This document shows, piece after piece, positions 13,141 to 23,532 of a DNA stretch of 64,000 nt. Every line of letters begins with the position of its first letter. The stretch's first letter is position 1. The position numbers were made by a program, and so were the translations under genes. Source of the DNA: Cephalotrichum gorgonifer (lineage: Eukaryota; Ascomycota; Sordariomycetes; Microascales; Microascaceae); contig ONZQ02000003.1 of NCBI GenBank assembly GCA_900312665.1, positions 826,648 to 890,647 of the forward strand. The letters are read 5' to 3'. The notes under the pieces were generated by a model. That model was not told where the DNA came from. It searched no databases and was given only the letters and a program-made list of their open reading frames with translations.

Positions 13141-13236
13141 CATGCAAACGCACCATCTCTATCAATGAATGAGATGGCCCCTATTTCCCAGCCAAAACCC
13201 ATCGACCAGATATTTACGTCCTCACCCGCCCAGCAC

Positions 13237-14493
13237 TCAAAAGTCAAGGAGTGTCATGCTGTTGGCAAGACTACAAGAGCACATCGAATCGTGGGTGTTC
13301 TTGATTGCATCAATCGTACCAGTCGGGTCCTCCCGGTCCTCCCACCCAAAAGCCATAACATGCTCGAAGGCCTCGAAGCCGAGCCCCCCCTTGATGATGA
13401 TGGCGGCACGGAGCTTGTCTTGGTCCCATCGCTTGGCCGCCACGTGGTTCGAGGGCCTGTTGGCATCCTTGGCGATGATACCGTCCAGTTGGTGATACTT
13501 CAGAGTGGACTTCAGCTTATCAAGCCAGGCCACGTACTCGGCGTGGTTCGAGATGTCGGAAAGCACCGGGATCGGGGGTATAATGGCTGCGTAGAAGACG
13601 CGCGAGCCGTCAAGGGCGGTCCTGTTGCCGTCATAGTTAAACCGGGGCGCGGGGCGGTCCGAAGGGTGAGCCCTCGCATCCGGAGGATGGGTGTCCCCAC
13701 CAGCTGACCAGCCGTTGTTCCAGGATGAGGCATGGCCGGCGGGGGGGGCACCTCGGGTCCTATATGTGGTGGGATCCTGGTAAACATCCCAGGCAGGCGC
13801 TTGGGCAACGGGGCAGTTGTCTTGGGTATCCTGGGCCACAGCGCCCCATCGACTGGTCCGAGTCGACTTTTGATACTCGGGTGCTCCAACCCGACTATTG
13901 CGAGAGGGCACATCCCAGTCATCATGGACGGTGTTCTCACTGATACTCCAGCCTTGTTTCTTCTCAGCAGACTTTTGGTAGGTGTCGTTAGCGACCTCGT
14001 AGGCACGGGTGGACTTAGAGTCCCAGTTACCCTTGCTAGAGCGCCTGTTGTAGGACAGCCCGCAGTCCTCCCAGACGTCGTTTCGATTGGCTACGATATC
14101 TGCACCGGCGTCGCGAGTATCATCGCTCCAACCACGCCAGTTGTTGACAGATCGACCCCAGACTTCGTCACCATTATCAGAGGCGTCGGTGTTCTCAACA
14201 CTTTCGACGTGCTTCCCTTTCGATTCGGCGGGATATCCCCACAGCCCATCGTCCTCATTGGTGGACCGGATGTCCCGAGCTGGTCGGGGAGAACCGGGGT
14301 TGTCATAGCTCCCCTCCTGCGTGGAGGTCAGGTCCACCCACTTTTCGGGAGTTGGAGTGGAATGGGCTTTCGAGGTATATTGGCTACGACTGTAGCCTTT
14401 GCCGTCGACATCGGTGTAGTATGCTGAATGCTGATTAGGACATGGTTTCGAAGCGGCTAGAGGGGAGAAGAAGCCTAGTTACTTACAGGACAT
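13237..14493 (-). CDS. Low-complexity protein with possible copia gag-like C-terminal region
   Basis: Two exons: a tiny first exon 14487-14493 (ATG TCC T) and 13237-14423, joined over a 63-nt intron with GTAAGT, a CCTAAT branch and CAG end; total 397 residues. A nearer CTAG at 14457 would give a 30-nt intron, too short, so the farther acceptor was chosen. Residues ~1-260 are polar and disordered with recurring Trp-Gly/Asp patches (DGLWGYP, DEVWGRS, SRWGAVAQD). The last ~120 residues look folded: AEYVAWLDKLKSTLKYHQL, then AAKRWDQDKLRAAIIIKGGL, then a Phe/Trp-rich part ending TIDAIKNTHDS. The W..L...L..H and W..D..RA.I pattern resembles the gag (UBN2-like) segment of Ty1/copia elements; this is an inference from pattern only. 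No protease, integrase or RT follows. A TATA-like box lies 220 nt upstream. Confidence 0.8.
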
Positions 14494-15468
14494 CTTGGAA
14501 ATCTTAGAAGCTTCGTGTTTTGCGTGGTTTGGAGCTGTGGTGGGAGGCGAATAGTGAAGGTTGCTGCTGAAGATAGTGTCAGTATGTGGTGTTCAGTTGG
14601 GCGTATGGTTACTAACTAAGTTGTTTGGTTTCCAACACTTCTCTCAAAGTCGAAGTGTTGACCTGAGAAAAAGAAGGGAGTGTTGGATGAAGGGAGGTTT
14701 GGAACCTGAGAGCTATATTTATAGGCATCTCGGATCAACGAAAAGGACTAATTAACTACTCAAAATTGAAGTTGGCGAATTCACTTGACTTTGGGAGTTG
14801 CCTCACTTTCACCAAGGCAAGGTAACGAAAAGTAATTAACATAACCGTCCCTCAGGCCTGTGGGTCCCCACGGATTCTGTGAATTACCCCCACAGGTGTT
14901 AGTAGAAGACGGCTGCATTCACTTCAAGCAAGTTTGCAGAAATCGGGCCAGAAACAGTAGCTTGGTATGGGCATGATATTCTTATGACCAGCTTCGACTT
15001 GGTGGCCGGGGGCAATATCTAGTATACTTAGCATCAAACTCATCAGAATTCGGCTTCGGTAGCTGTCTAGCGTGGTTAAACTGGCCATATAGTTTCGCAG
15101 CTCTCAAGACTCTTGAGAGCAAGTGATTGTAGATGGTCCAGGGTGAAGACACATCGAACTCATGGTTCATGTCGAGTTGTATTTTGCAAATTCAAGGCGC
15201 TAAATTCAATTATCATTCCAAGTACATTAATGGTATCATATCCAACCGACCATTCCCGTAATTCCCTCCATCGAATTGTATATACACTTACACGGATGAA
15301 TGATGCCTTCCCAGTGAAGTTCCGGCTTTAACCCAAGGCGACCTGTGCCCCGTGAATGACATCTCCAAAGCCGGGAGACCGCGACTTGTGACACGCATGT
15401 TACGCTTAGTACTCGGCTCCGAGTAAATGAAATGTCTTCACGACCCAAAGTCCGGCGGACATACCTCC
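14494..15468. other. Promoter region and 3' flank
   Basis: Holds the promoter and leader of the 13237-14493 gene (TATA-like box at 14713-14724) and the 3' flank of the membrane-protein gene at 15469. Nothing else recognised. Confidence 0.55.
14713..14724 (-). promoter_or_regulatory. TATA-like box
   Basis: On the minus strand this reads CTATAAATATAG, 220 nt upstream of the ATG at 14493. Spacing fits a transcript with a leader of ~190 nt. No other core element verified. Confidence 0.45.
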
Positions 15469-16475
15469 TCAGGAACACCGCGAGTTCTCCTGCAGTCCTT
15501 CAACGCCACACCCGACAAAAATCCTCCCAAAGACCGAGGTCGACTCTTCCCGCTCGAAGAACGTGCACCTCCACCCCACGCTCTTCTTCTCGCCCTGGCA
15601 GAAGGTGACGCAGCAGTCGGTCCCGTTGGGCTTCCATTTGTAGCTCGTGGCGTTGAAGGGTAGGTCGAGAAAGCCAGTCTTCGTGATGGCCGGCATAGTC
15701 TTACCCTTGAAGTCGGCGTCCTCCCACACTGTCAGGTCGAATCCGGCGTCGATTATGGTGTCGTTGCCGCCATCTCCGCTGCCGGTTGAGCTTGCGGAAG
15801 CCCCTGAGTCTGTCGTCGAGCTGGGACTTGATTCAGTTGATGATGGCGTACTGTGAGCGGACGTATTTGTTAGTAGGGTGTCCCTGGCTGTTACGGCTCT
15901 AGGGAAGGAGGGGCGGGAACTAACGTGTCCACCTCCGGCTCATCCGCTCCCGCTGCGTCGGCGCCGCTCTTAGACTTCTTCGAAGACTGGGAGCCTCCAA
16001 CACCTCCTCCAATCGCGGCTGCCGCGATGACAACGATGGCGAGGATGAGAACTATCCAGAACGTCCGCTTCTTCAGCCCTAATATCTTCGGCTCAGCCTT
16101 GCCGCCTTTCTCACTGCCCAGCGCCGCCTCACTCCTCCCTGGGTCGTCCGCGTCTACAGAAGCAGGGTCGGCAGCAACATCGCGATCCGCAGTGGCGCCG
16201 GCAGCAGCGCCAGGATCTTTGGAGACCGCAGCAACCCCTATCGCGGCCCCTTCCACGGGGGGGCGATACGCGGGGGCGGGGCTCGTCGGCGTCCCGCTGT
16301 CGGAGACGGCGGATTCCGACGTTAAAATCTTTGGGGTTTGCGAGTCGTATATGACGGTATACTTGGCGTCGCCCTGGTCTAGTCCCCTCCTCTCGTACTC
16401 CTGCGTGTAAGTTAGTGGCTGTGGCGACGAGTCTGGAACCACTTCCGGGAGGTTTTCATCGGGGCGGTGTGCCAT
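15469..16475 (-). CDS. Single-pass membrane protein with cysteine-rich, possibly crystallin-like ectodomain
   Basis: Exons 15925-16475 and 15469-15850 joined over a 74-nt intron (GTTAGT.. ACTAAC ..CACAG); 310 residues. The start MAHRPDENLP was chosen over upstream frame extension because it is the first ATG of the conserved-looking part. Residues ~1-137 are polar and Ala/Asp/Pro-rich with no signal peptide; 138-160 (RTFWIVLILAIVVIAAAAIG) is a membrane anchor followed by KKSKS; then a Ser/Thr linker; the last ~90 residues hold six Cys (DCCVTFC, GWRC, VGCG, RCS) and the stretch LTVWEDADFKGKTM, which resembles the first strands of beta/gamma-crystallin or I36-type domains. That assignment is inference. 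Probably type II with the Cys domain outside. Function unknown. Confidence 0.78.
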
Positions 16476-18878
16476 TGTGGAACGAACAAATGCACATGTA
16501 ACCGATAAAGTAAGAGAAAAAAACTTCTTGTTGGCGATCTCTCGAAACAGAGTTTGGAGGGGAGGAAGACAACCCGGGCGAGGGCAAAGAAACAAAGGGG
16601 GAGGCTACGTGGGTGTTATACTTGTACTTGGACGCTCCAATCTGTCCCTGTTTCGGACAGATGTAGTCACCCTCCGCAATTCGTGCTGCTTGATAGTAAG
16701 GCGGAAGCTAGTCCCTAGCGAGGTAGTACCCGGTACCTCAATCTTCACTGACATTGTTACCAATGGGTCGGGTGAACTCTAAGCCGTCTTATGGCCCGCA
16801 ATATCCGTCCCGCAATGTGAGCTCAAAAGGAAATACAACGCTGAGAGCCCACCACCCGCCTCCTCAAGTGTCTGGAGCAGTGCCGTGTCCTGAGACAAAG
16901 TATGGATTTCTGCGGGCCACCCGGGTTATTTTTGGGCTCCATTTCTGGGCCAGAGTGGAGAGATGGACGGTTTGAAATGACGGCTCGTGCAGCCGAGGTG
17001 GCTTGGTGGCTTGGTTTCCCCCCTGCAGGTGCAGACAGATATCATGGCAACCAACCAGAGCGCTTGGATGCAGGTACGTTTTGGGGGCTTAGCTCTGTCG
17101 ATCAAGTTTTCGACCCCACCAGTAGGGTACTGAGTCCCTACAAGGCCTCGAGAATCTATATTCCCCGATCCCCCGATCGGCCGCTTCGCTTGACAGGTAG
17201 CCTGGTCTCCTGGAGCAGGCAGATGGCTGGAAAGGGAAGGCGAGAAGCCAGTGGGAGGGGCTGGCGTCAATCGCCCCCGCCCACCCATATGTATTATTAG
17301 TCGTGTGCATATGTCGAAAGGTGTCATTGAGATGCCTCCGCCGACCGCTAATGCTACCCTCACGAACTAGCTTGCCCTATTATGTACGAGTACACGCCAG
17401 CTCCTGATGAGACGGTTGGCGAAGAATACGACAGAGTTCATCCTCCCATCCGCGAGTGACCTTCGGTGTGGTCCTCGCGTGCTGAAGGATCAGGCAGCCC
17501 CAGCTTCAGCTCAAGTTGTTCTATTTGCACTGCACTACTTGGGTCGAAGGCTATTAATAGAGGGTAGTTTGGGCTTCCCGCGGGGAGGCTGGGAATCGCA
17601 TTAGGAGTGTTAGTCGTGCTAAACCATTTGCAAGTAAATACACCTACGTATCGGTTACCCTGGTGCCATGCCAATCTCAAGAAAGAGCTGCAGGGATTGG
17701 GTCGCTTGACCAGATTGGAAACAGAGTCGCCATCGCCACGCCTGCTGGCCACCGTCCGCCTTGTCCTTTGATTAACGTACGAACTGATGGAACCATGAAC
17801 GAGAGAGAGGGTGGGGTCAAGTGGGCCGACCTTATTACCCCATTTACCAAGTACGAGCACTCTTATTAAGTGGGCGGGCGGAGACGGGTACTCGAAGGAA
17901 ACACCATTGTTTATGGATCCCATACTCCCACCTGCCCTACGAAACTGCTACTCTAGACTGATTTTGTCAAGGCATAGTTACATCTATAAAAGCCGGGGTT
18001 CCTGACCTGAATTGATACTCCCCTCGCGATGGACGGCCCCTAGATCGCGCTGCAAAACCTGAAAGACGTTGCTCAAGAAACGGCTGAGCTCCCCTCCTGC
18101 CGGGAACTTTTGAGGATGGTTGCTTTCCGAGGATGAGTGGAAAGAGCACTGTGCAAAGTGACATATGACCAATGTCTCGCTGGGCTGGCCCCTGACCGAC
18201 CCCTCTTTCTAAAATAGCTTGGCACTGCCGACAAAACTCCGCAAGCGAATGTCAACAGCTCTCTCTTCCCAGTTCAAATACCCCAGGATTCTGAGTCCGA
18301 GTACGACGGTAGCCCCCTTGTTTGTTGATTGACCTTGTGGATTGAATTTCGGTGACAAGGGGCGATTAGCGGCCCAGGAGTAGCTGCCATGAGGTCCCCT
18401 TGCTCAACGGCGCACTGCCGCTAGCCGGACCCATTTATGTCCCCAGTTCTTTTGCCCAGCCCTATTGGGTTGGATTGTTCTTATTAGTATTAGCGCCACC
18501 TGGGAAATGAAATGGGGCACGGGCGCTTTCGAAAAGAGGCGAGGAATGTCTTCGCAGGGATTAGCTGAATATTTTCAAAATGTGCTCGTACGAGTAGAAC
18601 CCGACATTGCGGCAACTCTAAAACTTTAGAGTGTTGGCTCAGCGCTCGACAATGCCCTAGGCATGGCCTCTTGTAGGATCTTGATGCGGCAGGGATGGCG
18701 TGTATCGCGCAGGGTGCTTGGTGGCCTCGGGATCCGGCTTCCTCGTGAAGTGTGCGTTTACTCGATCGAGAGGCCGTCGCCGTCCCCCTTTGTCGCTCCA
18801 AGGAGATGGCACACCATAGCATCTCAGCCGGACATCCGCAGCAACATCGTCGACTGCGCGCACCGCGGCCCTCCCGGA
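16476..18878. other. 2.4-kb divergent promoter region
   Basis: Separates the starts of the membrane-protein gene (-) and the DUF2235 gene (+), so it must hold both promoters. Contains the 8-mer TACGAGTA at 17395-17402 and 18589-18596 (the latter inside CTCGTACGAG) and a perfect 8-bp inverted repeat ACTCTAAA/TTTAGAGT at 18615-18632. No coding feature supported, except that the reading frame of the next gene stays open back to an ATG at 18663. Confidence 0.5.
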
Positions 18879-21338
18879 ATGTACCCGAACAGCAAGCGGA
18901 TCATCGTCTGTTGCGACGGGACATGGAACAACACGTAAGGGGTGGTGCCTCCACACGAGTCGAAGAGGTCTCACTTGCTAACTTATATCGGCTCTAATTT
19001 TATAGGAACAAGCGCGGTAGCGGTCCTCCCAGCAACGTCAGCCGGCTGTCAGGCGCCATTGCGCGGAAATGCTGCACTGGCAAGCCGCAGATCGTACACT
19101 ACCATCCCGGCGTCGGCACGGAGGAGACGACGATATCGCACTATGTCGGGGGCGCGTTTGGCACGGGAATCCTCCCCGTGCGTTTCCCCTTCCTTTCTTT
19201 ACCTGTACAGCGAGCTTACTGAGCGGCTGTATGTGCCTGCAGGATATTGTCGAGAACTACCGCTTCATATGCGACAACTACAACCCGGGGGATGAAATTG
19301 TGATCCTGGGCTTCTCGCGAGGCGCGTTCACTGCAAGATCGGTGGCTAGTATGGTCTGCAACCTGGGATTCCTCAACCGTACCGGGATTGATGAGCTCCC
19401 TAACATCTTCCATGACTACCACCACTGGGCGGACTGGACATCAGAGTCAAAATATGACGAGAAGGAGTATCTCTGCGCCTTTACCCTTGAGAACTACATG
19501 AGGGTTTTGAGGCTGAAAGCGTGGCGTGAGGGGGGGAAGCTTACCAAGAGCATGGATGAGATGAAGGAGGAGCTGGATCGGGAGAAGCGCGAGTTCTTCA
19601 GAAAGATGACTCTCCAGACCGTCGAGGGGACCGAGCCGGGGAAGAAACGGATGGATTTACTTAAAATGGCGGATATGTACAGGGACATGCTTGTAAAGGT
19701 GCGGAATTTCAATCTTCAGAGGTTGACGCGAAAGCTGACAATTTTCCTTCCTAGCACGAGATGTCTCTTGCGAAGCGGGTTCACAATGGCGACATCATCG
19801 ACTACGCTCCGATAGAGGGCAAAGTCAGCGTTGTCGGTATGGCCCCCTCCCCTTTCCCTAGAAGAACTTCCGTCGCTCCACCAGCTAACAGCGTATAGGC
19901 GTATGGGACACAGTCGGAAGCCTCGGTCTTCCCCGCATGCAGTGGGCCCCGTCGAATCGAAACGATAGAGAGGTAGGTTTGACTTTCTTCCTTGTCGGGC
20001 TGTGGATTGGTAAGGGGAGGTTTAACAAATAAACCAGCTCCGGTTCGCCAGTCTAGATGTTCACCCCGGGGTCGACTATGCCTTCCACGCGCTTGCCCTG
20101 GATGAGTGGCGGACGGCATTTGGACCAACCCTCTGGAGCCTCCATCCCGACAACAAACATACCGAGCTTCGTCAGGTGTGGTTCCCGGGTAGCCATTCTA
20201 ACGTCGGCGGAGGTTTCGAAGACCAACAGATCGCTACAATCGCGCTTGCCTGTATGTTACAGATCCAAAGTTCCCCCGATATTTTGAAGGTTCAGAAGTT
20301 TACTAACGCGACTCAGGGATGGCGGATCAGCTCACATCTGTGGGCGTGGAGTTCGGCAGACCAGAAATGCAACGGATATTCTACGATGTGAACTCCGAGG
20401 CCCAGTCCCGTCCCTGGGGCATGGGCAAGATTCATAACCCCTCAGGGGCAACCTCCATTCCCGATAGGGTATACGATGCTCTTCCCTGGAGGTATTTCAC
20501 CGGCAAGCAGACGCCCGCTCGGACACCCGGCTTGTACACCCATGACGGGGCCGACGATCCGCTCCTCAACACGAAGGAATCCGTCCACCCGTCCGTCAGA
20601 ATCCGATACTTATACGACGGGAAGGGCCTCGACGACGAGCCCCAATGGCCGTGCCGCGCATTGACGGAGAACGGCTACACCCTCGTAAAGCAGGACGTAT
20701 CCAGCGTGGCCGTTCGCCCCTCGCGTGTCCCTCACGCTCTTAAACCCTACCATACCGTCGGTGGCTCCCTCATCCCCTTCTTCGACGATGTCACGACAGT
20801 TCAGGATCAGCCACCGGTGCTGGATGGGTATCCTGCCCCGCGCTTCGTCCGGACAGAGCAGCCGCACGAGAACGACCTCCAGACTATGGCGGACCCGACG
20901 ACGTATTGGGCATGGAGGAGGGGGGACACGGTTCTACCTGAGGAGCAGCTCGGCATGTGGGAGCGGATGTACATCAAGATCAATGATAAGCTTGTGGCGT
21001 GGCAGGCCGCAGCGGAAGAGCGCCGGGCGAAGGTGGCCGAAGAAGAGGAGGCGGCGAGGAGAGCTCTTATGTCGCCTGTTATGAGAAAACTGGAGGATCT
21101 CTGGGCTGGAGCTGGCGAGGCCGTGGGGGAGGCTCGTAGCTCGGGCGCTCGGGGTGGGCCTGGGGAGGGAAAGGTCAAACCTGAGGGTTTCGACTTGGAG
21201 TATGGGTACCATGATATCGGGGTGTGGCAGAAGGCCGATACGACGCCGAATCCATGCCCTACAAGGACGAGGAGTGGCAGAAGGCCGGCACGACGGCGAA
21301 TCCCCGCCGCACGTGGACGTGGGACGCGAAGGGCATGA
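18879..21338 (+). CDS. DUF2235 (Tle1-like phospholipase family) alpha/beta hydrolase
   Basis: Seven exons: 18879-18934, 19006-19177, 19243-19698, 19755-19836, 19899-19972, 20038-20251, 20317-21338; 691 residues, all phases consistent. Hallmarks of the family: IIVCCDGTWNNT at the N-terminus, then IVHYHPGVGTEE, ISHYVGGAFG, the nucleophile elbow VILGFSRGAFTARS, VVGVWDTVGSLG, LRFASLDVHPGVDYAFHALALDEWR and VWFPGSHSNVGGGF. The Ser-Asp-His triad thus has clear candidates (S in GFSRG, D in WDTVG, H in PGSHS). No signal peptide or membrane anchor. Bacterial members are phospholipases; the fungal substrate is unknown. An in-frame ATG at 18663 would add 72 residues. The C-terminus is disturbed by a 50-nt near-duplication (21224-21303) that moves the repeated WQKA..TT.NP motif into another frame open to 21382; a 44-nt intron 21222-21265 would restore it but is unusually short. 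Confidence 0.88.
21224..21303 (+). repeat. 50-nt-period imperfect tandem repeat in DUF2235 gene
   Basis: GTGGCAGAAGGCCG starts at 21224 and again at 21274; 27 of the 30 bases after each start agree. The period is not a multiple of three, so the two copies of the peptide WQKA..TT.NP lie in different frames. Confidence 0.85.
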
Positions 21339-21382
21339 ATGGCCTTCGGCTGGATACACCAATAGATGAAGTAGCGGGATGA

Positions 21383-21765
21383 GGGGTGTTGCCTCGTAGC
21401 ATTTGGGCGAGTACATTAGACGGCTTGGTTGGTCATATCTGTATATTAGAGCGCTTAGACACACTATACTCGTAGTTAACAACTTTCTACTCTTTCTCCT
21501 GTAGTCTTTCTTGTGGTCTCATGAACCGTACATAGTATATCTATTGTAGGCCCAGTCTTGAGCAGGCCTCGTATATGAGTGTCAATGTTACCTACGTAAG
21601 TCTTAGTTACTTGGCTAAGAACTTAGGTCCCAGAGCTTTAGCAACCAACTGAGACCTCATTGTCACCCAGCTTGAGACAGCAACGCCCACTTTTAGCTGC
21701 ACGCTAGACAATATAGACTGGTAATACCCAAAACATCTCTATCGAACAAGAGCACCCGCTCCCAA
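21383..21765. other. Convergent 3' spacer
   Basis: Between the DUF2235 gene (+) and the FAD enzyme (-). Holds the 3' flanks of both and the 8-mer TACTCGTA at 21477-21484. Nothing else seen. Confidence 0.55.
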
Positions 21766-23532
21766 TTACAGATACGACTCAGCAATATCCTTCCCAGCCC
21801 GCAGCGGGAACTCCACAATCTCAAACCCGTTAAGCCCTGAAGCGAAATACGTCCGTGACTTCCCCTGAATCTTGTTAAACCGATCATACCACCCCGCCTC
21901 TAGAGCCGCGGTGTTCAGGTGAGGGAAGTAGTCTACGACGCCGCTCCACCCAAGCACGTCCTCCTCCGTCACTGGGACACTTTCCTGCTGCGCATTCCTG
22001 GGATCCTTGTTGAACTTGCTCAGGGTCTCGATGAGGAGCTTCTTCGCCTTCTCAGGGTCGGGCGAGATGTCGGTCCTATCCCACGAGTAGACGCTCGCGA
22101 TGCCGGACCCCGGGTGCAGGATCTGGAAGTAGATGGGCTGGCCCTCGGGCGCGACGGGGGTGAAGGGATCGGGCTTTTCGAACCAGAAGGAGACGTCCTC
22201 GGGGAGCTGGTCCATCTGCACGGCGGAGGAGAAGTAGTTGTGCACGACTACGTCGCCGAAAAGGTCTTCTTCTTCGGCGGTAAGGTCGAGGTTCGCAGCT
22301 TCTAGGGCCTTGATAGTCGGCGGGAAGGCGAGGACGAGGTCGGAACACTTCTGGGTGTACGTACGACGGCTGCCCTTTTTGCGGTAGCTTATGGTAGGGT
22401 ACTTCTCGCGGTCTAGAGGGTTGTGGGTTAGATGTGGGACTGGAGGTGGTTATTTTGCAGGAAGGGGGGGTTCTTACTTATCGACTTTATCTCGGCTTCG
22501 AGGTAGATAGGGCCTTTAATGAGCTTGGAGTATTCGACGAAGAGGGTGTGGAAGTCTTCGAGGTAATAAGCGTTAGCACGGGTATCGAAATTCGGGTCAA
22601 GGGCTGTGCGATACCAAGAATGTAGCCACTGGTAATTCCGAGGTAGTTTCCCAAGATACTCGGCGTGAAGAACTGGAGCATATACAGCTGTCTAATGTCA
22701 GCGCAGTCCCTATAGAGCTCTGCGTACCGGGGAAAAAAGGGGGAACCTACAATTGGGATCTCCCTGTAGTCCCCATAACCGTAGCTGGTGAAGGCATCGA
22801 TCATGGGTATCCCGATCACTTGGAACCCGTTTTCCGCAAGCCACTGCGCACCAGGGACGGCAAGTTCGGCAGGGACACCGTTCTAACACAATCAAGCCCA
22901 TGTCAGTCATTCAGACGTACCCGTCGACGCCCGGGGACATGAACGGGATAGAAAACTCACCTTGTACCCGATCCCGCTGTATGGCTCATACACAGTAGTC
23001 CAGATCTCGCTGTACCGCAGATACTCTAGAACCAGCGCCTGCTCGAAATCTTCCGTCGCGCCCGGGATCACCTCCGCGTCGTCGCTCTTCCAGTCGAAGG
23101 TCCAGCGCTCGCCTGCCGAGAAGTTCCTGTACGGCACCCCTGTCTGCTCGACGAGCTTCACGGTCTCGACATAGCTGTCCTCGTTGAAGAGGACGGCACC
23201 CAAAGGCAGGAACCAATCGCTGTTTGCGGGGAACGACCACCCTGGTCAGAAAAAAAATTCGAACTCAATTTCACCAAGAGAGGGGGGAAAGGGAGATGTG
23301 TGGAGAGGGATTTTGGAATTTCTCACTCTTTGTATACGGCCTGGCTCTTCCCGCCTACAGTTGCTTGCTTCTCGAAGATGACGACATCCCGCCCCTTGTC
23401 CTCGAGGGCCTTTGCTGCGGAGAGGCCGGCGGGCCCGGCGCCGACAATGCAGACCGGGCTACCCTTGTTAGAGGCGAGAGCGCCCGTAGCCGTGATGACG
23501 GCGGCGAGGAGGTATCTTGACGGGGCAACCAT
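21766..23532 (-). CDS. Secreted FAD-dependent amine-oxidase-type oxidoreductase, frame break after exon 1
   Basis: Exons proposed: 23327-23532, 22961-23241, 22751-22882, 22615-22687, 22478-22555, 21766-22412; about 472 residues. Residues 1-20 are a signal peptide, then the FAD site VCIVGAGPAGLSAAKALE (G31, G33, G36) and VVIFEKQATVGGKSQ. Later parts show GIPMIDAFTSYGYGD, LYMLQFFTPSILGNYLG, FHTLFVEYSKLIKGPIYLEA, DLVLAFPPTIKAL and the C-terminal GLNGFEIVEF, as in fungal flavin amine oxidase/beta-cyclopiazonate-dehydrogenase-like proteins. Introns 2-5 fit in phase (59-78 nt, CTAAC/CTGAC branches). Exon 1 ends in phase 2 at its only usable GTGAGA donor, but exon 2 needs phase 1 (an in-frame TGA sits just before its acceptor), so the summed length is 3n+1. 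This is a one-base problem: sequencing error, missed splicing or a real inactivation. A TATA-like GATAAATAG lies near 23620. Substrate unknown. Confidence 0.82.

Larger units (their letters stand above)
9766..13236. other. 3.5-kb spacer upstream of the kinase gene
   Basis: Holds the CK1 promoter and long pyrimidine-rich leader (transcribed leftwards; CT repeat near 10114-10133) and the 3' flank of the gene at 13237-14493. Contains a 12-base C run (11949-11960), an 8-bp hairpin GTCGGTTC/GAACCGAC at 12944-12972 and a nearly pure purine tract at about 12985-13140. Open frames here have no recognisable features. Confidence 0.5.

Noticed and set aside
14457..14486. 30-nt intron for the gag-like gene
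   Set aside because: Has GTAAGT and CTAG and is in frame, but is shorter than functional fungal introns; the 63-nt version with a proper branch site is also in frame and was preferred.
22986..23240. Alternative frame of FAD oxidase exon 2 that exon 1 would enter directly
   Set aside because: It is Arg-rich and ends at a stop codon within 85 codons; the other frame carries the conserved flavoprotein sequence.
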